The notes below the pieces were generated by a model that was not told the origin of the DNA, ran no database searches, and saw nothing but the letters and a program-made list of their open reading frames with translations. From NCBI GenBank assembly GCA_022539475.1, contig VCMS01000439.1, positions 1-31,141 on the forward strand: 31,141 nt of DNA, read 5' to 3'. The stretch is from Gracilaria domingensis. Taxonomy: Eukaryota; Rhodophyta; Florideophyceae; Gracilariales; Gracilariaceae. Below, in pieces: positions 1-10,722 of this stretch. The translations under genes and the position numbers were made by a program. The first letter of the stretch is position 1. Each line of letters begins with the position of its first letter.

Positions 1-878
1 AGCATTATGAAGACCCCCATTATAACGTCTGATTCTCGTAATACGTAAACGGCAACAATGCAATAAGCGAGAACTGTTTTTGCTGCTTTTTATTGTGACC
101 ATCGACAGTGGAGATGGCTCTTCTTGGGTGATCATGAACTAGATAGAACAAAAGTGGCGGTGGAGAATTGTTCTTTCTTGACGCATTCACCTGCCGAGAG
201 CACTATACGTCGTGCCCCTTCACAAATGCTGCCCGCCAAGGGGGAGTCGTGAGGTAAGAAGGACACCGATCAAGTTGAACATTACGACAATGGGGGTCCG
301 CCTCCACACGTCATCATCATCCACTCCGGTTGTTTCGTCTCCTTACAAATTGACTAAATCGACATCCCATACCGGGACCCGCGGGTTTCTGGCCTTCAGT
401 CGCGACGGGGGATGTTTTTAACCGGTATTACTGGATGTTTTTTAACCCAAACACCACACAGCCATATGTCACATTGGCCCTTGGATTGAAAAATCGAGGT
501 TCTCTGTGCCGTGATAAACGTAACCGTATTCTGCGAGTCTTCACCGAGTGACGTGGGGTCCGTGGCAGTCAGCTCTCTGCTCGTATAGGAGTGATGTCCT
601 ATCCTTGACAGTCCTGACTAGAGTGGCAAGCGCAAATGGTTGCCACATCCCTTTCCCATACCTTTTCGATAGGACGTATACAAATATACGCGTACGCAGA
701 CCATGCGAATGAACGCTCAGCCTCCTCCTTCCTCTCGGTTTGTGCACTCTTCTATCACGTTTCCCCCTCTTCTGCAATTGCTGCGCGCTTGTTCCTTCTG
801 TTTGTTTGTGTCGTAGCGCTATTTTCCGTCTTTTCACCAAGCTTACCTCCGTCCCTGCCAATTGAACTTCCGAGCGCG
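1..878. other. No gene recognised; upstream of serpin remnant
   Basis: Short open frames occur on both strands but none reads like a conserved protein, and the longest overlap each other in opposite orientations. The last part simply runs into the start codon of the serpin remnant at 879. I see no tRNA, no clear promoter and no recognisable repeat. Confidence 0.5.
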
Positions 879-1431
879 ATGAGAGATGCCACGGAATCAC
901 TTGTAGAGGATCAGGTTCCTGCGGTGAAAAACCTGGGATTCCGACTACTTGCTTCTTGAACGAGCCTGATTCACTGCTTATTCACCGTATTCAATTGCAT
1001 CTGCGCTATCGCTCGTCTCTGTTGGATCTGCTCCTTCCTCTCAAACTCAATCAGAGTTCGAGTCGCTACTGGCGTCGGGGGCTTCGAAACCGATTGCCGC
1101 GGTTACAACTGCCGACAAGTCTGTCACTCTCTACTCTGCTTCTGCTGCGGTTCTGACATCTGTTGTGTTTCCATCCTACAAAAATGCGATTGTGTCTGCT
1201 GGCATAGAACTAATTGCCAATCCTACGTCTGCGAAGCTTATTAACGATTGGATATCGAAGGCCACGACAGGCAGAATCAATAACTTGTTCAATGAACTCC
1301 CATATCCTTTCGTCGGAGTATTGATCAATGCCAAATTCTTTCAAGCATCATGGTCCACAGCCTTTGACCCGGCCAAAACCCGAGAACTGCCTTTCAATCA
1401 AGTTGAACAACAATGCGCGTCGAAGGTGGAC

Positions 1432-1853
1432 GCGCCAGCGCCGCGGTTGTTGCTCACGCCCGACATGTATGATTAGTAGCACCGCGTCGCCATGTCGCGG
1501 AATACGCGCATGCTCACGGCGTCCTTCACGTCGAACACGCTTTTCGTCGCCGCCGTGCGTCGACTCAATACCTCGCCGCTTTCGCAGTCCATGTCGTCGC
1601 GGCGCATACTGGTGCATATGAAACGTTCCTTGAGCATGCGTTCCAGCCACACAAGCGCTTCGATAATCCACTTCCACTCGCCTTGTCCGTCCGCCCAAAC
1701 TGATAGTTTGGCGCCCATTCATCCCTTGTTCCCACGCCAACGTCATGGACATCTCCTTTGACGGAAGCTTGTTGTAGTCATATGTACCAGGCGGTACCAC
1801 GTATATGCTGCGTTCGCGTCGAGTACCACCTCGCACCGAGATGATTCCGTGCA
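1432..1853 (-). pseudogene. Antisense gene fragment inserted in the serpin
   Basis: The insert splits the serpin frame exactly between KVD and MM. It is flanked by GTGGAC (1426-1431) and GTAGAC (1854-1859), a possible 6-bp target-site duplication with one mismatch. On the minus strand it reads as protein in two frames that join near 1720: VVPPGTYDYNKLPSKEMSMT, then LSVWADGQGEWKWI and ERMLKERFICTSMRRDDMD, ending at a stop at 1473. The roughly 115 residues look like genuine coding sequence, but I do not recognise the family. No terminal inverted repeats are visible, so it is not a typical DNA transposon. An antisense gene inside an intron is an alternative. Confidence 0.5.
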
Positions 1854-2158
1854 GTAGACATGATGAGGGTGGTGAAGGAAAAGTCTTCTTATGCAGAATG
1901 CACCCTGCCCAACGGGAAAAGCTTGCAAATGGCACAACTGTCTTACGGAGATGGTTCTCTCGCTGCTACGTTCGTTTTACCGAACGGTAGAGAGGCGTTT
2001 TTCGCGTGCTCGTTCACTGATGAGGATGGATGGGTATGGGCCCAGGTTGCAAACGTGACAGACAGTGATGCGGAAACACAGCTACTCGGCTGTGTGAGCG
2101 GTACTGAGAAGGCGATTTACCGTCTGTCGGAGGAGATTGTGGAGATTGTGGAGGACAA

Positions 2159-2172
2159 CACACACACACACA
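2159..2172. repeat. (CA)7 microsatellite
   Basis: Seven CA units lie where one frame (ending TAG 2183) gives way to another that continues from about 2179. Slippage in this repeat may account for the frame change. A 9-bp tandem duplication (GAGATTGTG) lies just upstream at about 2133-2150. Confidence 0.7.
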
Positions 2173-2183
2173 GCATTATGTAG

Positions 2184-3100
2184 ATGTTCGCGTGTCGTGG
2201 ACGCAAGGGCCACTGGACGAATTTCCGCAGGATCTCTCGATTTTAACGAGCCGGAACCTGACGGCGGACGCAAGTAACAGGGCGTTCCACGTGTATGAGG
2301 TGAAGGTACTGAATGAAAGCGGGCTGGATTGCTACCTTCCAGGCAGAGTGATGGCGGGGGACGATATGGCGCACAACGGATGGTGCGGGCGGGAAAGGAA
2401 GGAGCAGCAGCAGAAGGAGGTGACGATGTACCACACAGCGCTGACCATGGACATGTTTGGCGTGCTGAACAGCACACAGCCACAGCGTGGCCAACTGGAG
2501 AACGTAAGCACCACAAGGATGGTAGGCATTACGTACGGGGGCAGCCTGGGCTTCAACGGCGGCGAAAATAAGCGCCAAGGGGCTGGTGAACTATATGCCG
2601 CAGATGCGTCGCACCATGTTGCCGTCGGAACTGGCACGCTTGGTGCTGTACTCGCTGGCGCACAACGTGAGCGTGACGGCGCAGTCGGGCAGGCGGCTGG
2701 CGCGCACGGAGGTGCCGCTGGGCGTGCTGGCGGTCGGCGGCGCGGAAGTGGCGGTGGTGGCGGTGGCGGCGGCGTGGCGGTGGCGGCGGCGTGGCGGTGG
2801 CGGCGGCGTGGCGGTGGCGGCGGCGTGGCGGTGGCGGTGGCGCGGCGTCCAGCTGCCCAACACTGTCGGCGGCCTCGCGCGCTGCTGGGCGCTCGTGCAC
2901 GGCGCGGACGTGCTGCGGCTCGCGCTGCGCCGCAGCGAGGGCGGCGTGCGCCGCTTCGCACCGGCGCTCGTTGCGACGTCCAAGGATGTTCCTAGACGAT
3001 GGTTTAGCACGGTCAATGAAATGATCTGGAGCGTTCACCGCATGTTGACGAACATTCCGGGTGCTATAGAGCGCTTGAACAAGTATCTGTTACCGCACGC
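2184..3100 (+). pseudogene. Unrecognised protein-coding remnant with internal minisatellite
   Basis: Protein-like sequence runs from about 2179 (YVDVRVSWTQGPLDEFPQDL) through AFHVYEVKVLNESGLDCYLP and MYHTALTMDMFGVLNSTQPQ. After a frame change near 2580 it continues with LVNYMPQMRRTMLPSELARL. A 17-bp minisatellite interrupts it, and it resumes with VQLPNTVGGLARCWALVHGA and WSVHRMLTNIPGAIERLNKY. The Asn-x-Ser/Thr sites and mixed composition would suit a lumenal or extracellular domain, but that is a guess. I do not recognise the family. The fragment stops just before the ECM29 start at 3234 on the same strand. Confidence 0.45.
2757..2841. repeat. 17-bp minisatellite, four exact units plus a variant
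   Basis: The unit gtggcggtggcggcggc is repeated exactly at 2757, 2774, 2791 and 2808, with a fifth variant copy at 2825-2841. Since 17 is not a multiple of three, each unit shifts the reading frame, so all forward frames show the same Ala/Val, Trp/Arg and Gly runs. It sits inside an otherwise protein-like stretch and would disrupt it unless the unit number restored the frame. Confidence 0.9.
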
Positions 3101-3233
3101 AGCAGCTCGTCCCAAAAGGCGCGCCGTTTCGCATGGCCGCCACACGTGTGCCACGTCGCGGGGCAGCCGTGCGCGCCGTCAAGGCCGCCGCGCCGCTCCG
3201 CTGGCGCCGCAGCCGCCGGCCGCGCGCCCCGCC

Positions 3234-6200
3234 ATGGACGCCAAGCTGCAGACGGTGGAGGCCGCGCTCAACGCGCTGCTGCTGGCGCGCGACGAGCGCT
3301 GCAGAAGGTCGTGTCGCGTCTGCTTCCCACGCTGCTGTCCGCGCTCAGCACCCCGTCGCCCGCCGCGCGCGCCAAGTGTATCCAGGTGCTGCACCACATC
3401 AACGTGCGCATTCGCTCGCACCCGCAGCTGCAGCTGCCGTTTCCGCACGTGCTTTCCGTCGCCACTGCCCCCGATGCCGCGCTGCTCACCGCCAACTTCG
3501 CCGTGCAGGGCGGCTATCTGGCGAAGTGTTTTGATCGTTTGCCGCACGCGGACAAGGCCGCGGCGTTGCCCGAGCTGCTTGGTGCCGCTACGCGCTTGTA
3601 GTCGCCGCAGAATCGAGACGTGCTGCACTTTTTGGCGCTGCGCGCGCTGGCGGGCGCTTCCGAGCTCAGTCCTGCGCGCGTGCCGTTCAGTTTGTGGAAG
3701 CGTGTTAAACGCTGTGATGCTCGCGCCGTGGATGCGTTTTTCTCGTATGCGCGGCTTGCGCTTCGTGCAAAGATCAAGTCTCCGCTGTCGGAGCAAATGT
3801 TGTTGGCTGTCATTCGCCTTGCGTCGGAGTACGCCGCCATTGAGCATGACGCGTCGCGCGCCGCGCGCGTGTTTGCGCACTTTTTGGTCGCTGCCGGCAG
3901 CGCTAGTGGCTCTGCACTGGTTGCGGCGGGCGAAGATGCCATGAAGAGGGTGGATGCATGTGATGTGCTCGCCGCTGCCGATCCAACCATTGCCGCAACG
4001 CTGTTTGAGTTGTTCAATGATGCGCTGGCTCCAGTGACTGTCAGGATTGTCTTGCTTGCCAAGGGCTTGCTGAGGGTGACGCTTTGTGCCAATTGCTTTC
4101 CGGAGGTGTTTGATGTCTTTCGACACAGTTTGTTTACGCCGGGCATCCCAACCACGTTTCAGGCGTTGGGCATGCAGTTTGTTTCGTTTGTTGTCGCCAA
4201 TTGTGATGATGATGTGTTGTTGGCCAATTCGAAGCACTTTGTTGAGCTCATGCTCAACTTGGTCAATAATCAAACCGACAGAGCGCCGTCGTTTTCGGAT
4301 ACGCTTCGCGCCTTTGGCTATACCGCGCTGTCCGACCTGGCCTTGCGCATTCCGTCTCTGGTGCTGGACGACGCTGTGTCGTTACAGCTGTTCTTCTCGG
4401 GCTCTCTGTCGCGTACGCATCAGCCGCAGGTCAGGAACTCTGCGTCTCAAGCGCTCATCACTCTTTTGCGCATCGTCACTATCTCCGAGCAAGACACTAC
4501 GCAGTTACGCACTGTTGTGCTTGCCACGCTCATGGACGCTATTGCCGACGAGCATGATCTTTCCATACGAGCCAGGGACGCGGCTGTACACTGGGCGAAT
4601 GAGTGCTTTGCGTTTACGGAGGCTGATGCTCGCTTGATCAACATCGTCGCGTGTGCTGACAACAGTGAGCGCGTATCCCAGCTGGCAGCCGTTGGACTGA
4701 AGCCACGAAAGATTGCGCGGGATCCCACACTGCGCCACGAGAAGCCTCTATTGAAGAGCGCATTCCCTGACTTTAGACACAATGTCGCAGTGTATACGTC
4801 TCACTGCGAGCGCCACGAACCGCGCAGCAAGTCGGCTGCTGTATATCTACACTTCTGTCTCAAGTGCTTGATCCACAAGCTCACTCCTCAACGACGAATA
4901 CAGCTCTTGCCTGCCGGCGAGATTGATTTGTTTTTGAGCGCCGATCCGTCGATGTTGGACGCTTTGAACGTGGCATTACGCACAGCGCAACAAGTCTTTT
5001 TGCACCCCGACCCAAATCAGAGGCAAGACCTGCTGACATCCGCACTGTCTATTGATTTGCTTGCCTCGAACACAGCGTCGCTGAGGGAACAAGTTGCGCA
5101 AGCCTTTCAACACAGACTGGACGACTTGTTCAAACTGATTGCTCGTAAGTCTGCTTTGGGCGACGTTGTCGTCGCGCGCGCCGTTTCTAATCTCGTAGGC
5201 GTCTGCGCTGATGCGCTCTCCATGGAGGAGATAGAGCAACTCGTCACGCGCTTTGGCGCAGGGCTTGAACCGAACCAGTCTGGAGTCGCTTCTGGCAGGC
5301 ACGGCGAGGATGAACGGGTGGCGAGAATAATGGCCAGTGGCCAGATCATTTGCTCCGCAGCGAGGCGAGCGGACGTGATATGGCATGAATTAGAGAACAC
5401 CCCGATCTCTCAAGTTACGGCGCGTATTTCCAAGAGGATAATGCTCCCAATAGAATCATCCGAGATTGTCCGGGCTGCAGCGTGCGAGGCGGTGGCAGAT
5501 ATTGGAACCAGAAAGCAACTGCCGCTGTCGCCAGCTTCCCGAGAGAGGATTCTGTCTAAACTAACAGGCATCCTCAAGTTGTCGTCTTCGCCGTCCAAGG
5601 TAGTTCAAGCCGCGTCAAATGCGTTGGGAAAGATCTGCGTTGGGGAGCCCAGAACGTCTTTCCAGAGGAAGGCTCTGGAGGGCCTGCTACATGTCTTCCG
5701 GGAGCGAAAGGAAGACGACATTCGCTTCTCTGCTGCCGAGTGTCTGGTCCGATGCATCTCCGCATTGGACGTCCCTTCACCCTCTGCACATGAGGAAACA
5801 AGTACCGATGTGTCCAAATCTAGCGGGACAGCAGATTCGAGCGAGTTGCAGAGTATAACAGAACTCAGGGAGCACAGCTACGGTGTGCGAGAGAGGATCT
5901 ACGACGATGCTGACCAGAGCAAGGTTTCTTTGTTGCCTGAGACAGTCAAAACGATCATGTCGCTGGTCTTTGACGAAAGGCCAAACGCACGACCAGATGG
6001 ATTTGTATGTCTGTTAACGTTTATCAAGTTGTTCGCGGACAGATCAGAGAGTGAGAAGTACACATTTGCAACCACCGCGGACGAAGCGCGAATCACTCAG
6101 GAGCAACAGTTGCTTCTGGATCTTCTGCCAGATGTACAAAAGGCGTTTACTGTGTTCTTGTCAGATCGATCCGACTTCACGCAACAGATGGCCTCTTACG

Positions 6201-8781
6201 GCATTGCGTTGGTGTACAACATATGCCCCCCAAAGGATCAACAAGTTCTTGTTGGAAACCTTGTCCGATCTTTGACGGCAGGCAAGCGGGCTGCTGCGAC
6301 GGTCCCGGGCGATCAAGGCGTATTGCTGGAATTCAGCGGCGTGGACGTTCAATCAAAGTCGGCTGGCGCGCCGTCTGGGACGTATAAAGAGCTCTGCAGT
6401 CTTGCTCAGGACATGGGTCAACCCGAACTTGTGTATAAGTTCATGGATCTTGCCGGCCATGCCGCGCTTTGGAACAGTCGCAAGGGCGCCGCATTGGCTG
6501 GTAGTGCGCTGTTGAATAATGAAATCGCGGCCGAACATCTTCGGCCGCACGTGAAGAACCTTTTGCCACGGTTGTATGTGTATTGCCATGATCCAACTGA
6601 GAGCGTCCGCATTGCTATGGGTTCCATTATATCGGCCGTTGTCAAAGAGTCTGGTCACGGCTCAGTGGCAGAAGCTATAAAGGCAAACTTGCCGGCGGTA
6701 ACTGAGCATTGCATCAAGTCAATCGTTTCGAGGCAATGACGTTCACGAGAAGCGGGGTGCGCAGCGCTTCGGGACGTGCTTACGTCTCGCACATGGGAGG
6801 AAGTGAAAGACTCGTTGAAGGATTTCTGGTACCACAGGCTGAGGGCTATGGATGACATCAAGGAAAGTGTGCGCAAGAGCGCTCAGGGGACTGGAAGAGC
6901 ACTCTCGGAACTCTCTATACATCTATGTAATCCAGGGTATGTTGGTGAGGAAAACTCGGCTCAAGCTGTTGGCGTTGTGCTGTCAGTGCTAATGACGTCT
7001 ATCACGCACAGCGCAGAGGAGGAGAGAGCACTTGTGTCCAAGACTCTGTCTGAGATCATAAGGCATGGAGGAACGGCACTGCGGTCGTCTCTGCCGGATT
7101 TGATTGCGAATTTGTTGGAAATAGCGACGGAGCTGGAGCCGCAAATCTTGAACTACGCGGAGTATCATGTGGCATCACCGGAGGAACTGTAGAACGCTCG
7201 GGTCACTGCGGCAAGTATGTCATCGTCCTCTTTGATCGAATCACTTGAAAAGTTGGGAGGGCAAGTTGATGAGACAATCGCCGCCGAGGTGGTTTCCAAT
7301 CTTGCCCGACTAGCTCGCATAGGAGTGGGATTTCCGACACGCGCAGCGACAGCGAGGTTGATTTCGAGCGTTCTCCAATCCAGAGCGGTGGTCATGGAAC
7401 CGTACGCTTCAAAGCTTCTGTTTCCGGCGGCAAACGCTGCTGGTATGGAGCGAAATGCTATGCTTCGAAAGGCATGGTGCAACGCTGCTGGTAGAGCATC
7501 TAAGTTGTGCCGCGTCGATGAAGTTGGAAAGTACTGCCAACAAATTAGCAAGAAGGGCACATCGGAAGACCCTCGGGATCGTTCGCTTGCCTCATCACTG
7601 GCTGCTGGGTTGTGGCGAATGGCTCCCGATACTGCTCAGCAGCACGCCAGCTCAATACTGCATCTGGCATACATGGGACGACGTGAAACAGACGATGATG
7701 CAGGAGATGCCAGCAAGAACTGGAAAGATATCTGGGATGAAGGGGCGCCGATTACTCAGGCCGGGCATCGTTTGTACGAAAGGGAGATTGTTGAAATATG
7801 TGAGCAACGTCTATCTACTTCTGCTTAGTACCGCGTAAAGAGAAGCGCTGCAGCCACGCTAGGGGACCTGGCCAACGCGTCGAATGACACAGTGGATGTG
7901 CAGTTCATGTCTCGAAGCGCCAAGCGTTGTTGATGGTGCTTCCGGGTCATATTTGGGAAGGACAACATGTTCCCATTGAAGCCATTGGGTCTCTGGCAGA
8001 TTCTTGCTTGAGTGCATCTCTGTGGGAGGCGTGCGGAGGGGGCACAACTGTCGTGCAGGCTCTGCTCTCCGAATCCCATCGAGGGAAGAAGGACTATCGC
8101 ATTGCAGCCATTGATGCAGCGGGTAAAGTGCTGGTGAACACTCGGGAAACCGTGTGCATGTACGAGGAAGTCAAACACCATTTGTCAGAAATGGTGTCAC
8201 CAAGCTCGTCCGATGTGAATGCCAGCGTACCAAACGTATCGCGTATGGCGTGGGTAACTGGGTCTGATGCGGATGCTGTTGATCCTCGCAATAAGGCGCG
8301 AAAGGCGCAGAGGCTGCATTGCAAAGCGGCGATCCAATGTCTGCAATCTGCAGTCAACGGGAGAGCGGGAATGGAGAAGCAAATAGAACACATACAAGAT
8401 CTTTTCTGTGTGTTTGAGGAACTGATGCAGAACGATTGGGACGTCCGACTAGTTGTACTGCAAGCGGCTGAGAGGTTGTCCGAACGCTTCTCAACAAATG
8501 AACTGCAATTTGGAGACTCCATGGAACGACGGGAGGCATTGACGAAACGATTAGTAATCCTCAGCAAAAACGGCGTTCACGAACCCAAGTACAACATGCT
8601 AAGAAAGAGCGGGTTAGCAATTCTTGATCACCTGGCGAAAGTTATCTCAGATTCTGCGACAATGAAAGATATGATTGGAGAAGACACATTGGCAGCGATC
8701 AAGAGGTCTCGGAGCGAAGATTCCGAACCTGGTGTGCGATCTGTCGCTATAAGACTGTGTACAGTGTTTGGGGTTTCGTGA
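3234..8781 (+). pseudogene. ECM29: ECM29-like proteasome adaptor/scaffold, nearly full length, disrupted
   Basis: ECM29 is a HEAT-repeat protein that ties the 20S core to the 19S regulatory particle of the 26S proteasome. The reading starts at MDAKLQTVEAALNALLLARD (3234) and covers about 1850 codons, the usual family length. Diagnostic stretches include KVVSRLLPTLLSALSTPSP with HINVRIRSHPQLQLP near the N-terminus, ELCSLAQDMGQPELVYKF with KGAALAGSALL (about 6389-6500), and VLPGHIWEGQHVPIEAIGSL (about 7935). Lesions are a one-base deletion near 3297, TAG 3599-3601, TGA 6737-6739, TAG 7190-7192, TAG 7826-7828 and a one-base shift near 7915-7921. Coding similarity continues without loss across every lesion. 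The TGA stands where a HEAT-type QWR...REA would put Trp, so a simple TGG to TGA change explains it. Assembly error is possible for the indels, less so for the stops. Confidence 0.87.
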
Positions 8782-9145
8782 TGATTGTGTCAGTTGTGGT
8801 ACAAGCATAACTCGATGCTGAGAAGTAGAGCTCAGTTAAGACAAGGATTGGCTAATCTGTGTTTATATTTCTACCTGGTGACTGACTGTCCATCGACAAT
8901 CAATAACTCAACGCATGCCGTTCGCTTAGACGCTGCCCCTTTGACTCTAGGTAAGCTTAGAACGCAGCAAGTTTGTTGCATTCGCGTTTACATACATGCG
9001 ATGTAGCTTGTCGATAGATGCAGTGCTTGGGACCTCGGGTGAGCACCAGCCGCATATGCCCCTTCTGTTCAAGCCGAGTGCATTGCGTCGCCCTAATCCC
9101 AAATACGGGAATTGAAAGAGTTGTGGGTTCTGCTGCTGCCGCTGT
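8782..9145. other. Spacer between ECM29 and SCC2 remnants
   Basis: About 360 bp with only short, unconvincing open frames. A frame reading GIERVVGSAAAAVEARGQKG at the end could be the decayed upstream part of the SCC2 remnant. I see nothing else in it. Confidence 0.4.
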
Positions 9146-10722
9146 TGAAGCGAGGGGTCAAAAAGGACGATACTCAAGCGTGACGAGGCGCTTTTCGATC
9201 AAGTTTTTGTTCTACTTGATGCTCTCAGTACCCTTCACAGCAAGGAGCAATTTCTTCCTCATTCTGTTGCATCTCGACTAGCGAGGGTGTGCGACCACTC
9301 TCCCTCTGTGACAGGCGTTGAGTGGTTTCAATCTCACGCGATCAAGACTGTATGTATGATTTTCTCGTCGTATCCAGACCACCGTGTTCAAATCCTTGAC
9401 GGTGTCAGGGAGGCAGCGAGTTCTGTTCCTGCTGCGAGAAGGAATTTACGATTCTTCAAACTCGCAGAAGACCAGACTACTGTAAGAGCGTCATCGGCTC
9501 TCTTCGCGCGGTTTGTTTGTATTGCAAGCAGTGATCCTGTTCGAAACCTCCCGGTCCGTTCGAAGTCACGTACAACATCATCTGCTCAGAATGACCTGGT
9601 GTCGGTGAGAAAGGCAAGGCACGGTCGTGCGTTGAAAGCGTCTGTACACGTTCTCGACCCACTTTTGGTTCGAGCGTGCTCGGATCGTGACCATGAGTAT
9701 AGAACGGCGTTCTCTAGTCTTCTTGAGGATTTGCTTGTCTTTTGTGGACGGCCAGAATGGCCATCTATGGAGCTGAGTTTGCAGACATTGTCTGTCGCCG
9801 TCATCACTCGACCTCGGTCTCCTGAAGACAAAACGGTGCATACCAAGTGCATGTTCTTTGATGTGTTGGGCTCTCTTGCTTCAAGGATTTGAGATCTGTA
9901 TGACATCGATGTATTGAAAGAGATCGAACAGTCCGTATCTTTTGACATCAAAGTGGAAGTTCTTGAGAAGGAGAGAGAGACATTGTTACTTTTCCTCGAT
10001 CCCAAGCCATCTCTTCAAGTAGCTGCTGCCAATTCCTTTTATGACGGCTTTTTCCTCGTTGATGACCACCAGGTTGCCAAGAAACAAAAAAGACGGGCCC
10101 AGATTATGAACCAGGAACGAAATATGGGCGATCCTCAGGATGACGAGGAAGTTATCGATGGCCAGGATGGATGCGCAGATGTCGAAAACAGCGCAATGAC
10201 GGCATTGGAAGAGATTTCAAGAAGGCGAGCCGAACACGTAGCAGCTTGCCGCATGAGAAATGAAGAGATAACTTGCAGCGATGCGTTAAGAGCAGCATGC
10301 TTCATTGGCAAGAACAGAAGTTTCACTTCAGGCTTTGGCACAATACTACAATCTATACTAGATGGTCTTCATTACAGCGCACCTACCGTTCGCGTGAAGT
10401 CTATCAAAGCTCTTTCTTCCATCGATAATGCTTGTCGAGGTCTTTTATGTCACTTGCTAAATGTTTTTAGTTATATTGAGGCTAGTTGCCGCGATGTATG
10501 GACTTTGGCACGAGATGCCGCTTTTGACCTTATTGGCCGCTCGTTGCTACAGCATAGTGGTCCAGAACAATCGGTCGGCATTGAGGGTTTGAAGGATGGT
10601 GAGAAGCGTGATCCTGTCCTTATGTCCAAGATCTTGTCCGTGGTGGAGAAGCGCTTGTGTGATACCGCGACCTTTGTAAGAGAACGAGCGATATCGATAA
10701 TCCGATCCATTCTCATGGGACC
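9146..10722 (+). pseudogene. SCC2/NIPBL cohesin-loader fragment
   Basis: SCC2 (NIPBL, Nipped-B) loads the cohesin ring onto chromosomes with SCC4. The frame reads DEALFDQVFVLLDALSTLHS, then TVHTKCMFFDVLGSLASRI and LQVAAANSFYDGFFL. It then reaches the cohesin-loader HEAT region with SAPTVRVKSIKALSSIDNA (about 10380-10425), followed by RDAAFDLIGRSLLQ and FVRERAISIIRSILM. This is about 525 codons, against well over a thousand in complete family members; both ends are missing. A TGA at 9890-9892 interrupts the frame (SRI-stop-DLYD). An acidic, poorly conserved loop (DPQDDEEVIDGQDG) lies in the middle. The frame ends abruptly at about 10720, where GH36 sequence begins in another frame on the same strand. 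Confidence 0.78.

Larger units (their letters stand above)
879..2183 (+). pseudogene. Serpin (serine protease inhibitor) remnant, interrupted
   Basis: Serpins inhibit proteases by a conformational trap that depends on an exposed reactive-centre loop. The ATG at 879 opens a frame whose pieces fit a serpin in order: an N-terminal helix (NLGFRLLAS), then SPYSIASALSLVSVGS after one-base shifts near 956 and 981, then LINDWISKATTGRINNLF, VLINAKFFQASWSTAFDP, and a KVD/MMRVV join followed by LSYGDGSLAATFVLP. Between KVD (ending 1431) and MM (1860) lies about 420 bp of foreign antisense sequence. Serpin similarity fades after about 1990; the rest of the frame to the TAG at 2183 is unrelated or unrecognisable. 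No reactive-centre loop or C-terminal strands are present, so it cannot inhibit a protease. Family assignment is firm; the inhibitor class is unknown. Confidence 0.85.

Noticed and set aside
2332..4273. Long minus-strand open frames opposite the minisatellite and ECM29 start
   Set aside because: They are low-complexity Pro/His/Arg reading of GC-rich DNA opposite a clear ECM29 frame and do not resemble a conserved protein.
3599..7828. Introns as the explanation for the ECM29 stops
   Set aside because: The coding frame and similarity continue directly on both sides of each stop without any extra sequence to splice out.
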